Origin: Cranoglanis bouderius
Lineage: Eukaryota > Chordata > Actinopteri > Siluriformes > Cranoglanididae
NCBI GenBank assembly: GCA_023630585.1
Contig: CM042566.1
Span: 8,032,754-8,096,753 of the forward strand
Direction of reading: 5' to 3'
Length of the DNA: 64,000 nucleotides
The notes beneath the pieces are model-generated. The model saw nothing but the letters and a program-made list of their open reading frames with translations, searched no databases and was not told where the DNA came from. Positions 45,758 through 58,486 of the stretch are shown one piece after another. Numbering within the stretch: position 1 is the stretch's first letter; each line of letters begins with the position of its first letter. Made by a program: the position numbers and the translations under genes.

Positions 45758-45953
45758 TCAGTAAGGAAAGTAGTGGGCAGCTCCCAGGTGCCTGAGAGGT
45801 GGAGGCTGAGCCGAGGAGAGCTGAGAGCAAGGCAACAGTTCTCCTCTCGAGCTGGGGCTCGGCGGAGGTGAAAGGTCGTCGTCAGACCTGTGGAGTGAAC
45901 CTCTAGTTGTGCCTTCTGAGCCCAAGCACTCTGGCACAGCATCCTCCATTTGT
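45758..45953 (-). CDS. six9: six9 exon 3: C-terminal tail and stop
   Basis: Acceptor TTTCTATCTTAG. The split codon GG|A keeps frame and leads into QMEDAVPECLGSEG and an acidic/Ser/Pro patch (SDDDLSPPPSPSS), ending AAHYFPY and a stop at 45758-45760. The tail is low in identity, so this exon rests on frame, splice site and composition. Confidence 0.78.
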
Positions 45954-48366
45954 CTAAGATAGAAAAAAGAGGCTCAACATTTTTTCCAGCAAATTCTACA
46001 CACGATAGGACTGGGCGAGGTCAGGAGAGCAGAGAATGCACAATGTGATGAATGAATGTGATGAATAAATTTAATTCAGCGTTTTGCACAATGGATTGTT
46101 TACCTGCTCTAATTTACCAATTGTAACCTCACAGAATACCTGTTAAAGACATAGTTCAGCAAGAAAATCTACCTCAAATCTACCTAGTCGATCATCCAAG
46201 ACAGAAGTTTGGAGCTATGAAGCTAATGTACTGTAAGTCTATCTCACTCAAAATGTTTTCGATAAATACATGACTATATTTTACACTCTAAAATCTATAC
46301 TTGCTACAAAGGACATCATTAAACCACACAATATATTTTTTTTAAATAAATGATGTAGTGATTTAGCATAAATAGACTTCAATAATCACCTAACCTTAGT
46401 GCAAATCTGAAGAAGCAAAGACAACATTTTGAAAGGGGAAATTGTGTAACCATTCCTTTAATGATGTTAAGATTGGGGAACACTACTGTATCTAAAGCCA
46501 GAAGAAGATACTGTACGTTCCCTCACCCTTTGCGGCCCTGAGCAGCTCTGTCCCGCTGACGGCGGTTCTTGAACCAGTTGCTGACCTGAGTGGCTGTGAG
46601 ACCAGTCACTGTGGCTAAATCCCGTTTCTCTCTGGGTGAAGGGTAGGGCTTCCTGCAGTACCACTCTCTCAACACACACCGTGACTTCTCCTGCAAATAC
46701 ATGTAAACATACCGATTCAGCAGAGTGACTTGACATTTTATTACAAGCTTAACTTTGATATGGTGACTGTATGAGTGTAAAGAGTCACAGATTTAAATTG
46801 GTGCACTGATCCTACACACTTACTTGGTCAGAAGTGCAAACTGTTTCTAAAGAGGGATTTGTCTACATGGTTATCAGTATAAGCAAAAAGGTTCTGACCA
46901 TTAACAGTTTATAAAACGTTTACAGGAATACTCCAATGTTTTTTGACCCAACATATCATGTTAAGATATTACATTAAGATCTGTTGACTTAAAACTCACT
47001 TATGTTTCAATGACATGATTTGCATTTTCGGTCATTATTTTCCTTCACTATTTTCCTATAAATTAATTGAACAAATACATGGCATATGTCACCCTGAGTA
47101 AACTATTTTAAAAGTGTAATTTAGTCAAAGAAAATAAAATCTAAATAAAATAGTTTGGCATGATTTTATGTTCAATACCTTTAAAATCATAACATGTTGC
47201 GAAACAGGACAGCTAAATGTATTCAACTCATTAAAAATAAAGTCCATAAATTCTGATTTCCTCCAAAGTCATGCAGCAGTAGATGTCTAAGGGAAGTTGC
47301 TGAACTGCATTGATAAACATTTCTGTACAACAGAATGTTTTGCAGAGTACTTCCATGAATTCATCAGTTTTAAATCTCCAAATCTGTATTACTGGACATT
47401 TTAGAAATGGGACTACTTTTTCCAAAGGAAGATTTCAGTGTAGTTGAGTCTGATGCACATGGATACCAAAATACCTTTGAGAAAACATAAGTAACTGGAG
47501 ATTATTTTTAGAGCTCCAGTGTTGGAAAGTTGGATAAAGCTGTTTAAGCACATCTTCCATAAGGCTTTTTCTCATGTCTGTCTCATGCAAAAACCTTTAT
47601 TGTTAGAGTGTAAGGTTGCACTTTTGAAATCATGTTATATATAAATATTTTAGGTGTTTATGGACAGAATTAAACAACTGCCCTTAGACCTCCATTATAA
47701 ATGAGACACCAGATTTTCCATTTTTTACTTCACTACAGGGAAATGTTGAAATTCTTACCCATGGTAATCCATACAATACAGATACAGGTAATAGAGATTA
47801 GGTGGAAACTGCTGGAGCATTCCTTTAACATCAGGTCATTTTTAGTCTAATGGTAACAAATGTTAAACCACTTGTCTTTGCTTTATCACTTCTATTTCTG
47901 TCATATATAAGGACCTTTATATGAAGACTTGAATTAGCAGATCAAGTCTTCCTACCTTGAAGCAGTAGCTTGTCTCTTCTCCATCCCAGATGGTTCGAGG
48001 CAGGGGGAACTTGCGCCGTACACGGTATTTGCCCACAGCTCCAAGAGGGCGCCCTCGCTGCAGCTCGGCCTCCAGGTAGCGTGCCCGGAGCCAGAGCTGC
48101 TGGAGAAGTGAGTGACTGCTCGGGGAGAACATATTACCCTCTATGAGAGCGTAGAGCTCGCTGAACCGGCCCTGGTGGAAGGCCACAGCTGCCTGCGCCT
48201 TCAACACGCTCTCCACACTGTGCTGTGGGCCCGGGTATGAGGACGAAGGGCACGTGGAGAGAGAAGGTACAGAACGAAGGAAGGAGGATAAACGGTCGAT
48301 ACACCCACTCTGAAGCAGAACCTCACACACACATGCCACCTGATCCTGGGAAAAACCCATTGCCAT
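45758..48366 (-). CDS. six9: SIX homeobox protein, Six1/2 class (six9)
   Basis: A nuclear transcription factor with an Eya-binding SIX domain and a SIX-type homeodomain. Exons in transcript order: 48366-47956, 46690-46527, 45953-45758 (771 nt, 256 residues plus stop). The SIX domain spans about residues 5-125: FSQDQVACVCEVLLQSG, then LLQQLWLRARYLEAE and GAVGKYRVRRKFPLP. The homeodomain spans about 128-187 and ends WFKNRRQRDRAAQ. The helix I motif REWY and PYPSPREKRDLA are Six1/2-like, not Six4/5-like. An insertion of roughly nine residues (around STCPSSSYPGPQ) lies in the SIX domain compared with Six1/2. The tail is short and Ser/Pro-rich. The start ATG is in a good Kozak context (TCACCATGG). 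The name six9 is a tentative assignment to the teleost gene; the family is certain. Confidence 0.88.
46527..46690 (-). CDS. six9: six9 exon 2: homeodomain
   Basis: Acceptor GTATTTGCAG, donor AAAGG|GTGAGG. It encodes EKSRCVLREWYCRKPYPSPR through WFKNRRQRDRAAQGRK, that is nearly the whole homeodomain with its recognition helix. Confidence 0.92.
47956..48366 (-). CDS. six9: six9 exon 1: SIX domain
   Basis: Begins at ATG 48366 and ends at the donor TTCAAG|GTAGGA. Its 137 codons cover the SIX domain up to YCFK, the first residues of the homeodomain N-arm. Phase 0. Confidence 0.92.
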
Positions 48367-49479
48367 GGTGAGGAAGTCTGGAGGAGAGATTTGATTTTAT
48401 GTGGTTAGGCAGATTCTCAGGGGGAAAAAACTGGGGTTAGACTTTAATTCCAGTTCCTTAATCAATATTGGACATTAATCCATGTCAATAGTTAATGTTA
48501 TAGAGGATATTACAGTATTATTTCTAGAATCATTAGTAAAACGAGCCTCAGTTCTACCATGTTGATAAAGCTATGAAATATAATCATAGTGCATATTTTT
48601 ACACAGTTTTCGAAATTTACCTTCTCTCAGGATGGCCTTCAGTTCGGTTTCAAGAGAAAGGTGCCAATCGCATTGTAATCCTTTGTGTTTCTCATAAAAG
48701 AGCTGCTAAGCCGAGTAACTGAGAGTGTATCCAAGCATGTAAGGCTTCACACACTTATACCTGTTCTTTCCCGAGCGGATCCGCCCACGATGAAGTACAT
48801 GCAGGTAACCGGAGCCCATGTGGGTTAAGAAAACATTGACAAGCACTAACACACTTTGCATTGAGTCATGCACACACAAAACAAAACAAACCTGTTAACC
48901 TGGGGCCTTGCTGATATCTTAAATAGTGAGGGACATATAAAAAATAAACACATTTACATTTGAATGCATTCCTATTTCCAACTCAAATGAGGGTACCAAC
49001 GTTTAAGCTGATTTGGTTAGTGATGGCTCCTGCATGGCGTACACGTAATGAACGCCAGAGGGATGGACATCATTTGCCTCCATATGTGCACCTGAAAAAT
49101 GTACAGCAGATTTGACAGTCCTTTTAAGATCCGTGTGCAATAGAAAGGCTGATTAACTACAACACTCATTAACCAAGACCCTCGCACAATCAAGAACCAC
49201 TGTTGGGCTCTTGAGTAACCTTTAAGGTTTGGCAAAAATAAATCTCATTTGTACAATTTTCCACTTCTACAAATCAGTCAATATGTTCGATGTTTGCGTT
49301 TTTAATTTTCCATCTCACCCAAAACAATTTTCCCCCATAAATATATGCACGAGAAACCATACAATCCTTTGCTTAAAAAAATCATCTTTGATTTCTATCT
49401 GTTTGATTAAAAACCAGATAGAATTCTGCTCATCAGTTTGAGCAAAATTGCTGAAGATTTGGTGTCCAGTATTGGAACC

Positions 49480-49965
49480 TTAAACCACAGCAATTTGCCA
49501 ACAACAACAAATCTTTATTTATTGATGAACTAAACATCATACTTTTTATTCATTTATAGTTACATTTAACGTTATTGAGGTCAGTTCCTGTTGTCACTTT
49601 ATAACAGCTATAAACCGTCATTGCCTCGCTTTCTCTTGGAGATAACAGGACAAAAAAATTAAGCCTGTTGTACAGAAAATGCTAAACACATCCTCCGGTC
49701 CTGAAGCTTTTCCTGTGGTAGAAAATGAAAGGAACCCTGAAATGCTGGTTTACGAAGTGCTAACACTGGAAACTCCTTACATAATTTTTTTTAATAAACC
49801 CCTCCTTACAGAATCATATATCAACCAAAACCAAATGCTTTTCTTTGTTAACTACTAATGTTTTAATCAGTTTATTATTAGATTTAGATTGTGAGGAGCA
49901 TAACATACATAACCTCTGACCAATCAGATTCGAGAATTCAGCAGAGCTGTGTAACACACCATATA
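49480..49965 (-). repeat. Dispersed repeat family copy 4
   Basis: Reverse orientation: CTGACCAATCAGATTCGAGA at 49917-49936 is the complement of the conserved left end, and TAACATTAAATGTAAC-like sequence lies inside. Confidence 0.6.
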
Positions 49966-51019
49966 TTTATGCTGTACAGTGAATTCTAGCACTGTCTATG
50001 AGTCTTTTATCTATAGGCTTAATGGTTTTACCCTCCAAGTGTGACAGCCTTAAATAAAACACTAATTTAGAGTCCCATTAGGATCTGAGGGCGAGCAGTT
50101 AATAAGTTCCACAAAGATTTCAGTTTCTTTATTTAAACGTTATTCCGTATCATTTTGTTTGGTCTGTGGTAATAATATTGAGTAAACTGTAATAACACAT
50201 AAGAAACTGTAGGAGTTCAAAACACAACTGACTAGTAGTGTACATTAAACTTGTAATTCCAATGCAAAACTACAGTAGCAAACAGGTCTTGGATGACTGA
50301 CTACATTTTGTGAAAGTAGCTCAGCTCTGTATTTGGATTGTGTTCTGCCTCACTAGTAAGTCTCTTTGGATAATAGCATCTGACAAATGAATAAATGCAA
50401 ATGTAAATGTAAATTCATTAAAACCACAAAAATGAGACCAAACAGCTTGCATTATAAAAGTATATTTAACACAATGCCAAAAAAAAAAAAAAAAAATTGA
50501 TTGAATATAAAAAATAGAATAACTATAACAAATACAAAACAACTCTTTAAAAGAGATATTCTGTTTTATCATGCTGGGAACAACAACAAAAAAATCCCTT
50601 TATTAAATTTAAAGTACATTACAAAATTCTTTGGTTTGATCAGCTGTATATTTTCCTCGGGATGGAGATGACCGCGGCTTTGTATATCTGATAGTACTGT
50701 AACGACTATACTAAAATCAGCCACAAACAATTTAACATTCAATAACAGCAACAGTTCACTATTTGTTGCTCATTCACACCAATGCGTGCACACACACACA
50801 CACACAAATTCCCTTTGTTTCTTACATATTGGGAAAACAACACATTGTTCATAAAACAGAAAAAGTAATACAAGCCTTTGGCATATAAATGCTACATGTC
50901 CTATTTTGAATACATTTCTAAAATACAACTATTTCCAGTATATAGAAAATGCAACAGAATGTTCTGATGGACCTCTGTAGATCCAGCAGTATCAGAATGC
51001 TGGTTCACAACTAATTAAT

Positions 51020-51594
51020 CAGGGGTGGACAAATCATCAATTTATTAATCAGCCCACCAGTCAAAGCTCCAATGTGTTACCCAGTTCCATGGTTTGGTTG
51101 CCCAAAATCTACTTAAATAGGAAATGTGGCAACTAACATAACTAACAAGCAAATTATGTTAGTTGCCACTTTTTAGTCTAGTTGAATAGATTTCAAAGAG
51201 TGCTTGAATCCCTGGGAGGGATGGTTTTATGTAGTTACAGTCTTTACCCTCTCCTGGTAATCCGAATTATGATTGGACCCTAGACAAAAAGGCAGGAAGT
51301 CTTTGGCTAAGATTTCAGCTGTGAGCTCTGGTATTTTCTCGCACATAAAGACAACATTTAAGTCTAGTTGGAGTCTTCATTTTTGCCCGATAAAGTGTTC
51401 ATTACGAGGTGCCTGTGTGTTGACATAGCATTAGGTTTAAATATGTTTTTATGCTGTACTGTACTATACTATATTTGGCTCAGCTTAGTCACTGTTTCCC
51501 TTCATATTCCTGCTTCTGGAAATATTGTCTAGCATCCATTAAAGGTATATTAACACCCTGCTGAACACTGAACCTAGCGATTTGTCCACCCCTG
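51020..51594. mobile_element. Non-autonomous hAT-like element with internal hairpin
   Basis: CAGGGGTGGACAAATCAT at the left matches the reverse complement of the right end (CAGGGGTGGACAAATCGC). CAGGGGTG ends are typical of hAT elements. Inside lies a perfect 16-bp inverted repeat (51126-51141 and 51154-51169). No 8-bp duplication is clear, so the copy is probably old. Confidence 0.8.
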
Positions 51595-52385
51595 CTAATG
51601 CTTTAAATATACACAGAAAATAAAACATACAAAACAGGAAAAAGGCACATTTAAGATTGGAATTAACACACTGTCTCCTGCAACATAACAGTACATAAAG
51701 TTTGCGGTAGTGTCACAACATTGCTCATTTATAGGTCAATAGTGGAGAAAATTTCTTGATGGCTTCAGTAGGACCAATATTACCAAGAGGAGAGTAAACG
51801 ACAGTTCAAGGCTAAAATGTGCAAAATATTAAGACATGTTGGCCTACTGGAGATAAACACCATAATATGAAATTGAGTCCATTTTCATTTACAGTTTTTA
51901 ACCTTGCATGCACACAGGAATGCCAAAAATGATATTTCTGAAACTGAGAGAGCCAATTCCATAGACGTGTATGGTATGCCATACACGTAACGTTACTTAT
52001 GAAATATTACCAACACAGCATTGAAAAATGGCTGGCCTTACCATATACAAAACTTGTAAATAGACAATTAATTCTAGCTTTGACCAGAATCAGCAATGCA
52101 CAATTAGTCTGACTGCACAAGAATGAAAGACAACATTGTGTGCAACTTGAAATAAATCCAACAAAATTCTCTATATGAAAATAGAAAAAAAAAACAAACA
52201 TTATATTTGCACAGAATTGATGAACATGTAGTGTGAAAACTGAGTCACGTTCAACAGTATGTCAGATTCATTAGATTTAGCTTTAACTGTATAGTAACTG
52301 GAGTCATCTAAAAACATTAATGCCAACTTGGAAGCACCGATTTACTTTTCACATGAATTCAACTTAAAGTCATTGCATAGATAAA

Positions 52386-52387
<2 letters not shown>

Positions 52388-52421
<34 letters not shown>
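52388..52421. repeat. (TAA)n microsatellite
   Basis: About 11 TAA units. Confidence 0.95.
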
Positions 52422-52423
<2 letters not shown>

Positions 52424-53881
52424 AATCTAACAGTAATAAGCCCCTTTTCTTTCAAATAACTTGGCTAACAGTACCTTCTCAGCATGTTCCATGCTGTAGT
52501 GATGGATAGGGGTGTTTATTACATCAGAAACTAACTATGAAAAGTAATAGACAACTACTAGTATGGTTAAGTTATGGTGGATAATTTACAAAGCAAAAGA
52601 TGTGCATGTGTTGAAAACATTAGGCGTTATGGGCTGACATTAAACAGAGAAACTGTTAATGCTCTGAAAAACTAGTTCAGTCTTTGGATGTACATGAATT
52701 AATAAAATGTATATACATACTGCAGATGATTACAATGATAAAGTAGATGGATAGAACAATAAAGTATCTAAAACTGATAAAATAACAGGTAATATATTTT
52801 ATCAGATGTTTACTGTTTAAAAACATGCCTCTCTTCCCAATAAGGATAGAACAATGTTAAAGATTGTGTACTTCACCTCAATATCCTACACAAAGGCAAC
52901 TCGAGCTTTCTGACTGGAAAATCCAGGCGTAGTTTCATAAACTATTTAAAGCAATTCTATTGAAGCATTAAAAAGCATAGTCTAGTACATTGTCATTAAA
53001 TATGTACTCGTTGTGAAAAATGACATGGTCATAAGATGTGTAGGTTAGGCTACTTCACGTTCCGATGTCAACACAGTTCTATATCCAGGTGTCTAGCTCA
53101 TAAAGCAGGTTTAACATAACTTGGGTTCCTCATTAAACCCTGTTTTACGCTGTGTGATTTCAGTGGTCTTTTACGATTATTACTTCTCACGCTGCAGGAG
53201 GTGATCCCGATTAAAACTTGTGCGATAACGTGCGCGTTCGATTATACTATGATGATCCTCTAATGATACCTGTGATTAAAGAAAATTACTATGTTCTTTT
53301 TGTATCATTAATACACTTCTGTAGAAGTCCCCTTTGTGGCCATATTGGGTAAATGGTATGGTAAAATGATGGTAAAACCACCACCTTGTAATGAGCTTAG
53401 CAAGCAGTATGTTTGCTGATATTCTTGCCATCATCAATGACATATAAATATACTAGAACAGTGTGAGCAGCAGCTGAGAGTGAAATTTGCTACATCACAC
53501 CCTAAAATGAATTTCTGTGGAAATTCTGTATATCTGTGCACATAGTGCAAAGTAACTTCACAATTTATGCTCTTACATCCACAAGTTTTAAAGGGTAAAA
53601 TGCTAAAACCATTTTCACAGTGAAAGTTTAGTAGCCTAATCTAGGGAATAAGTGTCATTTTTCTAACTGATGAACAGCTATTTATGTCCTGTAATCCAGA
53701 ACCTAACCTTCCCCACAACAACTTAACTGTGTAATATAAGTCACTACAGCAGTAAAAACTGAGTAAAAAGTGAACAACCATGAGGAAATAGACTAAGATC
53801 AAACCAAACTCTAAGAGAGCTACCTAACCAAACAAAATCCTGCTTTATGAGGCCCCAGGATTGAGACAGTATGTGAATAAC

Positions 53882-53921
<40 letters not shown>
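53882..53921. repeat. (TAA)n microsatellite
   Basis: About 13 TAA units. Confidence 0.95.
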
Positions 53922-53923
<2 letters not shown>

Positions 53924-54641
53924 TTAAAATCCTACTTGTTATTCCCATTACTTTAAAATGCCCATATTTTAAAATGTGCTGTAAAATCCAATAAACAAGT
54001 TTAGTTTTGCAGAAATGGCTAAAAAATTACTATATTCAGAAATAGTCTTCTATTTAGGGTTCTGTTTATTTACCACATTTGTTATACTTGGTGTGGGTTT
54101 GAACCTAGCAGCTAGCCTTTACTGCTTTCAAATAAACTGATCAGCAGTGCTTCTCTGAATGAGCTGCATTGAAGTAATTGACTGGAGTGTTTGATTCATA
54201 ACAAACATTAACTGTGGAGTCTCATAAACCAGTAAAATACTGATTGTATAGTAAATTTCAGCTATAATGCAGGATTTATTTTGTAAAAAGAAATAGCCCT
54301 CCTATTGGGTAGATGCCCAAAATGTAATGTTCCATGCATCTCTGTAAATGCCATTAATCCGTATGTCTTTCTGTGAGAGGTAAAACCTCCACAATCTATG
54401 ACTGTTTACCGTGAACCCCAAAAGAGAGATGATGTTAGATCCAACAAAACCTACAAGCTGATAAGTGGGCCATTCTTTTTTGACACAAATCTATAAATGA
54501 ACAAATCATGTATCATTTACCAAGAGTCTACCATGATTCCTATCTCTAATGCCATACATTGACATACAAAATATAGAGTGCTGTGGACCAAGAGTCAAGA
54601 TTGTCTGAGGGCTTCTGAAAGGCAACCCAAGAGAAGAACCA

Positions 54642-55312
54642 TTACAAACCCAAATCATCATCCACAGGGACAGACTGCAGTTGGGTAAGAATCTTTGTGT
54701 CTCCATCCATCTCCACATCATCCAGATGAGAATCCCTATGTACATCATCGCCCGGAGGAGGGGTACCCAGTAGCAGGGACTCGCCACCTGGTAAGCCCAA
54801 TAAACCTGCGTCCTCAGGTAGATCCCCTTTCCCACGTACATCAAACAGTGTGAGTCCAGATGAAGATGACAGGGCCATGGGGCTCCAAGCAGGTTGAATG
54901 AGATGTGGACCACTCGCTACACCAGTGCTGAGGGGACTGAATGACAGCATGCTCTCAGGGCTGAGGGTCTGTTGGGATGGCAGCACACTAGTTGGGGTTG
55001 GGTGCGGAGAGTCTAAGGGGTTTGGAGAGGCTCCTGGCGTTGGATTGGCCAGGGCTCCAGGCTCAGGACTACAGTAAAGCGCAGATGAGCCAATTAAAGG
55101 AGATGATTGAAAGGGAGTAGAGGTCTGGGCAGAGGATAAGGAGACTGGCTGAGCTTGTAATGAAGTTCCTGTTAAGGTTTGTTCCAGTCCACTGCTAGCA
55201 CTTGGGCCTGGATTTTCTGGGATGGACTTGACAGACATGCTGGTAAATTGGAAACCAGCTGGGATGGTGAGAATGAGTTTGCCATTCTGAACACTCAGGA
55301 ATGGACTGCCAC
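54642..55312 (-). CDS. six5: six5 exon 3: C-terminal activation region and stop
   Basis: Acceptor CTTCCTCTTGGCAG. It encodes GGSPFLSVQNGKLILTIPAG through an acidic end with DVEMDGDTKILTQLQ and SVPVDDDLGL. The intron to exon 2 is only 201 bp. A possible poly(A) signal (AATAAA on the minus strand) lies near 54276-54281. Confidence 0.92.
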
Positions 55313-58300
55313 CTGCCAAGAGGAAGTTACCTTAAAACAAGAGCAGAATAATGCAGTCAAGCTCTATCATTTGGTGGTGGAAAGAAGGAACAAAAATCAA
55401 TTGTGTTGCAGTTGGTGTACAACCGACAGTAAACATTTTAACGCTTGGTTTCAATGAACTTTGAAATGTCTGGTGAATCTAATATGATTCAATAATACTG
55501 TCCCACATCTTACCTGGAGAAGCAGAGGGAAGTTGAATCACTCCTGAATTGAGAAGCTGGACACCTGGAATAGCACCAGCTGTAGGCACACTCTGAGGAG
55601 GTCCTATGGGGCTTATACGTATAGCCCCCTGAGGCACAGCAACTCCTCCTCCAGAGCCAGATGTTAAGATTTGGAAACCTCCGGGAGTTGGGATGGAGAA
55701 GGAGGGTGCAGCTGGGACCACCTGAGGGAAGGACATGGTCCCTGTAGGTGCTCCAGCAATGGGGGATACAGGCATGAGTTGAGGCAAAGGTACCAGCTGG
55801 GGCTGCCCTGTGTCCTTGGACTGTGAAACAGGAACTACTTGTGTTGGTGAGGAGATGGGAATGCCTTGTGTACCCAGTGGGGTCTGTATGTGTGGGGTGG
55901 TGGCTGAATTGGACTGGTCTGTTAACTGAAGTGTCAGCCCTTGTGGAGCCTGTCCATTAGGCACCCGGGGGACAGACACAATAGTGTTCTCCCCAATTGC
56001 ACAGGATCCATTCTGAGGTTGAGCTTGAGTAGGCCTGGGCCCAATTTGCAGATTGGGGGTTGGAAACTGAGGGGTGGAACTCTGGGATAGTTGAGTGGTA
56101 ATGGGGGACACTGGAACCAGCTGAGGGCAAGACACCGGAGTCCCTGCTGGGTGCTGCACTAATTGAGATACTGGAATACCCTGGATGGATGGTACCACCT
56201 GGGGCAAAGAAAAGACCTGAGAGCTAGAGACAGTGGAAGATGATGTCATTTGTGAAATAGAAGAAGTAGGGTTTATTTGGGAACCAGCTGTTGCTACCAC
56301 CACAAGCTCAGGCTGCTGGGTGGATTGTAATGGCATCGCTGGGTTGGAAATAACCACACCAGATGGGGGAACTGCAGAAGAAAGGATGCCATTTTGAGTC
56401 AATGCTAATGAAGGCAGAGAGGTGCGAGTCATCACTGTGGAAGAGATTGTAGATGTGGATATGGAGCTGGGAGGCACCATTTGGGTGCTATCTTGAGTCT
56501 TCATAGCCCCTGGAACAGTAATGAAGTCCAATGGAGAGACATTATGGTTGGTCACTTTCGTTTCCTCGGTCAATGAGACAGGAACTGCACTAGTGAGGTT
56601 GGCTTGCGTTTCTATTTTGGTAATGCAGTTTTCATCTGGGACGCTATTGTGTCCACTACCCTTAGATATAACCTGAGCCCCATTGAGTAAAAGTGGAGTG
56701 TTGGTAGTTACAGGACTGAGGGTGACGGCATGACCATCGCTCAGAGTCAGTCCATTAATGATGACACCAGTTCCAGTCCCTGATAGCAATGGGCTCCCAT
56801 TGAGCAACAGGGGATGAGGACTAGTAAGGAATCCCCCCGTGTTATTGAGAATGAGCTGACCTCCAGTACTACAGGGGGCACCAGAGAGGGATATGAGAGA
56901 AGCAGTTGAGCCTCCAGCCTCTTGAGCAGCAGGTTTGTCAGTACTGTCCTCCAGATCAGCCTTACTAGCCTCATCCTCTGTGCTATGGTTTCCATCAGAT
57001 TCACTAAAAAAGAAATAAAACATCAAAATGAAACCAAAAATCAGAAATACATACTGATGGGACAATCCGAGACAATTTATCAGGTTTGTGTGAAATGACA
57101 AACTTTATCAAACGTCTTATTTTGTGTGTTTGATATTAACCCATTAAAGTCCCAGATTATTATTCAGTGATGCATCTTAAAACTTATTATTCAGTAACCA
57201 ATACAAAACATTTAGTAACTACAATGAAATTAATAAGAAATTAGTCTAGTTAGAAGAGTGAGGAATGCAAGTCTGTTCCTACCAACAGATCATGGCAGTT
57301 TAAGTGCTCAACAGAGTCTTGCTTTTTATTTTTTATTTATTTTAACACCTATTACTTTAGACTTGTAGCCTAGTTTCCTTTGTACTGTTTTACATGCATT
57401 TAAATGGCTGAAATTCCTGATTTCAAAACACAACCATCCAGGTCCCAAACCTCCTGGTTACCTTAATATAGAAAGGATTTGTAGGAAGTACTACCTAAAT
57501 TAAAATGTAGCGTCAATACTTCAAAACTAGAAAAGACCAAATAATTGTTTTTCTGTATAATTTGTAATGACTGTGGTAATCACTTACTTCAGATTTACAG
57601 TATCATATCTAGCTCATACCTCAAATGCCACTTAAGCTGGTAGTATACTTAAAATGACAAAAGAGCCTCCACCAGATGTAGTTATTGGTTTACTCATAAC
57701 TCCTGTACATATTTCTAGTAGTGATGTGCCGGTTCCGATCATGCCCTTTTATGTAAACCCTGAGAACTGACTCACATTTACATTTTTTTCCCCCCTTTTT
57801 TTTTTTTTTTTTTTTTTTGGCAGACGCATGCAATGCCGTTACACTTTCGGTGTAATTTAATAGAAATGCTCTCTGCAACATCTGAGCTGTTTATATGAAT
57901 GGTGAGATTTTGTGTTTTCAACTTGCAGCTATGTGTACCGAGCTGTGATATACTGAAAGAGTGGGAATTCCCATCACTAGTGTTCACTAGGACACTCTGT
58001 ACCATTGGGGTACAGAATGGTTTTGAGAGAGCTGTGAGCTGAGCAAACTTCATAACACTGTAGTGTTGCCGGGTCGGTTTGGCTGCGGACTACTTTTGAA
58101 CCGTTGTAGCAGGAAACCTTGTTAAAATGTAGCACAATGTTTCTTTCACATATTACAATGCATTTTGCAATAATATCCATATTGTTAGACTAAAAAAAAA
58201 AAAAAGCGGTGTATAAGGTTTGGAAGGGTTATATTTTGAGTACTGGACACACTTTGTGTACATTTTTAAAGCAGGCACGCCAACCCTGTCAAATTGAACA

Positions 58301-58443
58301 AATAAACAAAAAACAGTAGTTGGTGGTGGAAGAAAATGCGTCAGAGACATTGGCTGTCGGTTTTATTTTGCAAAGCAAAATAAAAGGAGGTGGCATATTT
58401 GAGTTTTCTCTTGTGTGTTTATGTTGCTGCTCCCACAACCTAA

Positions 58444-58486
<43 letters not shown>

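Larger units (their letters stand above)
48367..54641. other. Intergenic region between six9 and six5
   Basis: Both genes are on the minus strand, so this holds the six9 promoter side (about 48367-48800) and the six5 3' UTR (below 54641). It contains a dispersed repeat copy (49480-49965), a hAT-like element (51020-51594) and TAA repeats (52388-52421, 53882-53921). No exon was recognised in the rest, which is AT-rich. Confidence 0.5.

Noticed and set aside
47231..47425. 64-codon minus-strand frame in six9 intron 1
   Set aside because: No splice sites, no homology seen and not needed for the frame between six9 exons 1 and 2.
54506..54913. 135-codon minus-strand frame
   Set aside because: A shadow of six5 exon 3 in another frame.
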